From Cupriavidus sp. D384 (lineage in GTDB: Bacteria; Pseudomonadota; Gammaproteobacteria; Burkholderiales; Burkholderiaceae): 64,000 nt of DNA. Each line of letters starts with the position of its first letter. The stretch's first letter is position 1. Both the position numbers and the translations under genes were made by a program. Shown in pieces: positions 63,946 to 64,000 of the stretch. Location: NCBI RefSeq assembly GCF_001652915.1, contig NZ_BBQI01000008.1:85414-149413 (forward strand). Reading direction: 5' to 3'. Below the pieces are notes generated by a model that was given only the letters and a program-made list of their open reading frames with translations, did not search any database and was not told the DNA's origin.

Positions 63946-64000
63946 TCGGGGGAGAGGGTAAAGCGGTTCCGGTTGCCGACTTCGCACGTTGAGCGGCCTG

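Noticed and set aside
60943..63987. 1014-codon open frame antisense to ppc
   Set aside because: It is a shadow of the GC-rich codon pattern of ppc; the product is rich in His, Arg, Gln and Ala with no domain, while ppc has all catalytic motifs.
1..64000. CRISPR arrays, insertion sequences, integrases or phage genes
   Set aside because: No regularly spaced direct repeats, no transposase or integrase-like product and no target-site duplications were seen, despite the different composition of the glycan locus.

Overview
The window looks like a chromosomal segment of a high-GC betaproteobacterium of the Burkholderiaceae, most like Cupriavidus or Ralstonia. The basis is the protein repertoire (intracellular PHB depolymerase, fused HemD-HemX, the AlgH/RuvX/PyrR/PyrB/PyrC' order, a long Ppc) and the strong GC bias at third codon positions. 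No database search was possible. Housekeeping genes fill both flanks, and a large surface-glycan locus sits between them (about 14-49 kb). Its central part (about 20.5-49 kb) is visibly richer in A+T than the flanks.

Left flank (1-14.2 kb): ubiD; an acetoacetyl-CoA synthetase; a glutathione S-transferase; a PHB depolymerase with a Cys nucleophile; an aldose-1-epimerase-like protein; a small unknown protein; tRNA-Gly(CCC); trmB with a clear terminator; uppP; a DUF1439 lipoprotein; a Cys-cluster protein; a TetR regulator; then pcm, a single-domain rhodanese and tolC.

LPS core and precursor block (14.2-20.3 kb, minus strand): phosphomannomutase/phosphoglucomutase, waaC, waaA, a META/DUF4377 lipoprotein and an O-antigen ligase-like membrane protein.

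Glycan block A (20.5-26.5 kb, plus strand): GT4, polyprenyl-phosphate sugar transferase, GT4, Wzx flippase, GT4, all joined by start-stop overlaps. It meets block B head-on with no intergenic base. Block B (31.9-26.5 kb, minus strand) encodes an acyl carrier protein, an SDR reductase, an AMP-dependent ligase, a LuxE-type acyl-protein synthetase, a LuxC-type acyl reductase and a NeuD/PglD-type acyltransferase. This acyl-handling module inside a polysaccharide locus is the most unusual feature of the window. Block C (41.6-32.1 kb, minus strand) encodes RmlB, RmlD, RmlA, RmlC, a sugar aminotransferase, four GT2 enzymes and a WecA-like initiating transferase. An amino-deoxy sugar made by block C and acylated by block B is a reasonable joint product, but this is inference.

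Block D (49.0-42.8 kb, minus strand) is an ABC-exporter operon: Wzm, Wzt, and two large glycosyltransferases sharing an N-terminal repeat module. apaH lies between blocks C and D. The locus therefore carries two initiating transferases and two export routes (Wzx and Wzm/Wzt), which suggests two different surface glycans.

Right flank (49-64 kb): plsC; a pyrimidine operon (algH, ruvX, pyrR, pyrB and a dihydroorotase homologue lacking the HxH metal motif); an RsuA-type pseudouridine synthase; a photolyase; the haem operon hemC-hemDX-hemY; and ppc with a long basic N-terminal extension, followed by a large hairpin.
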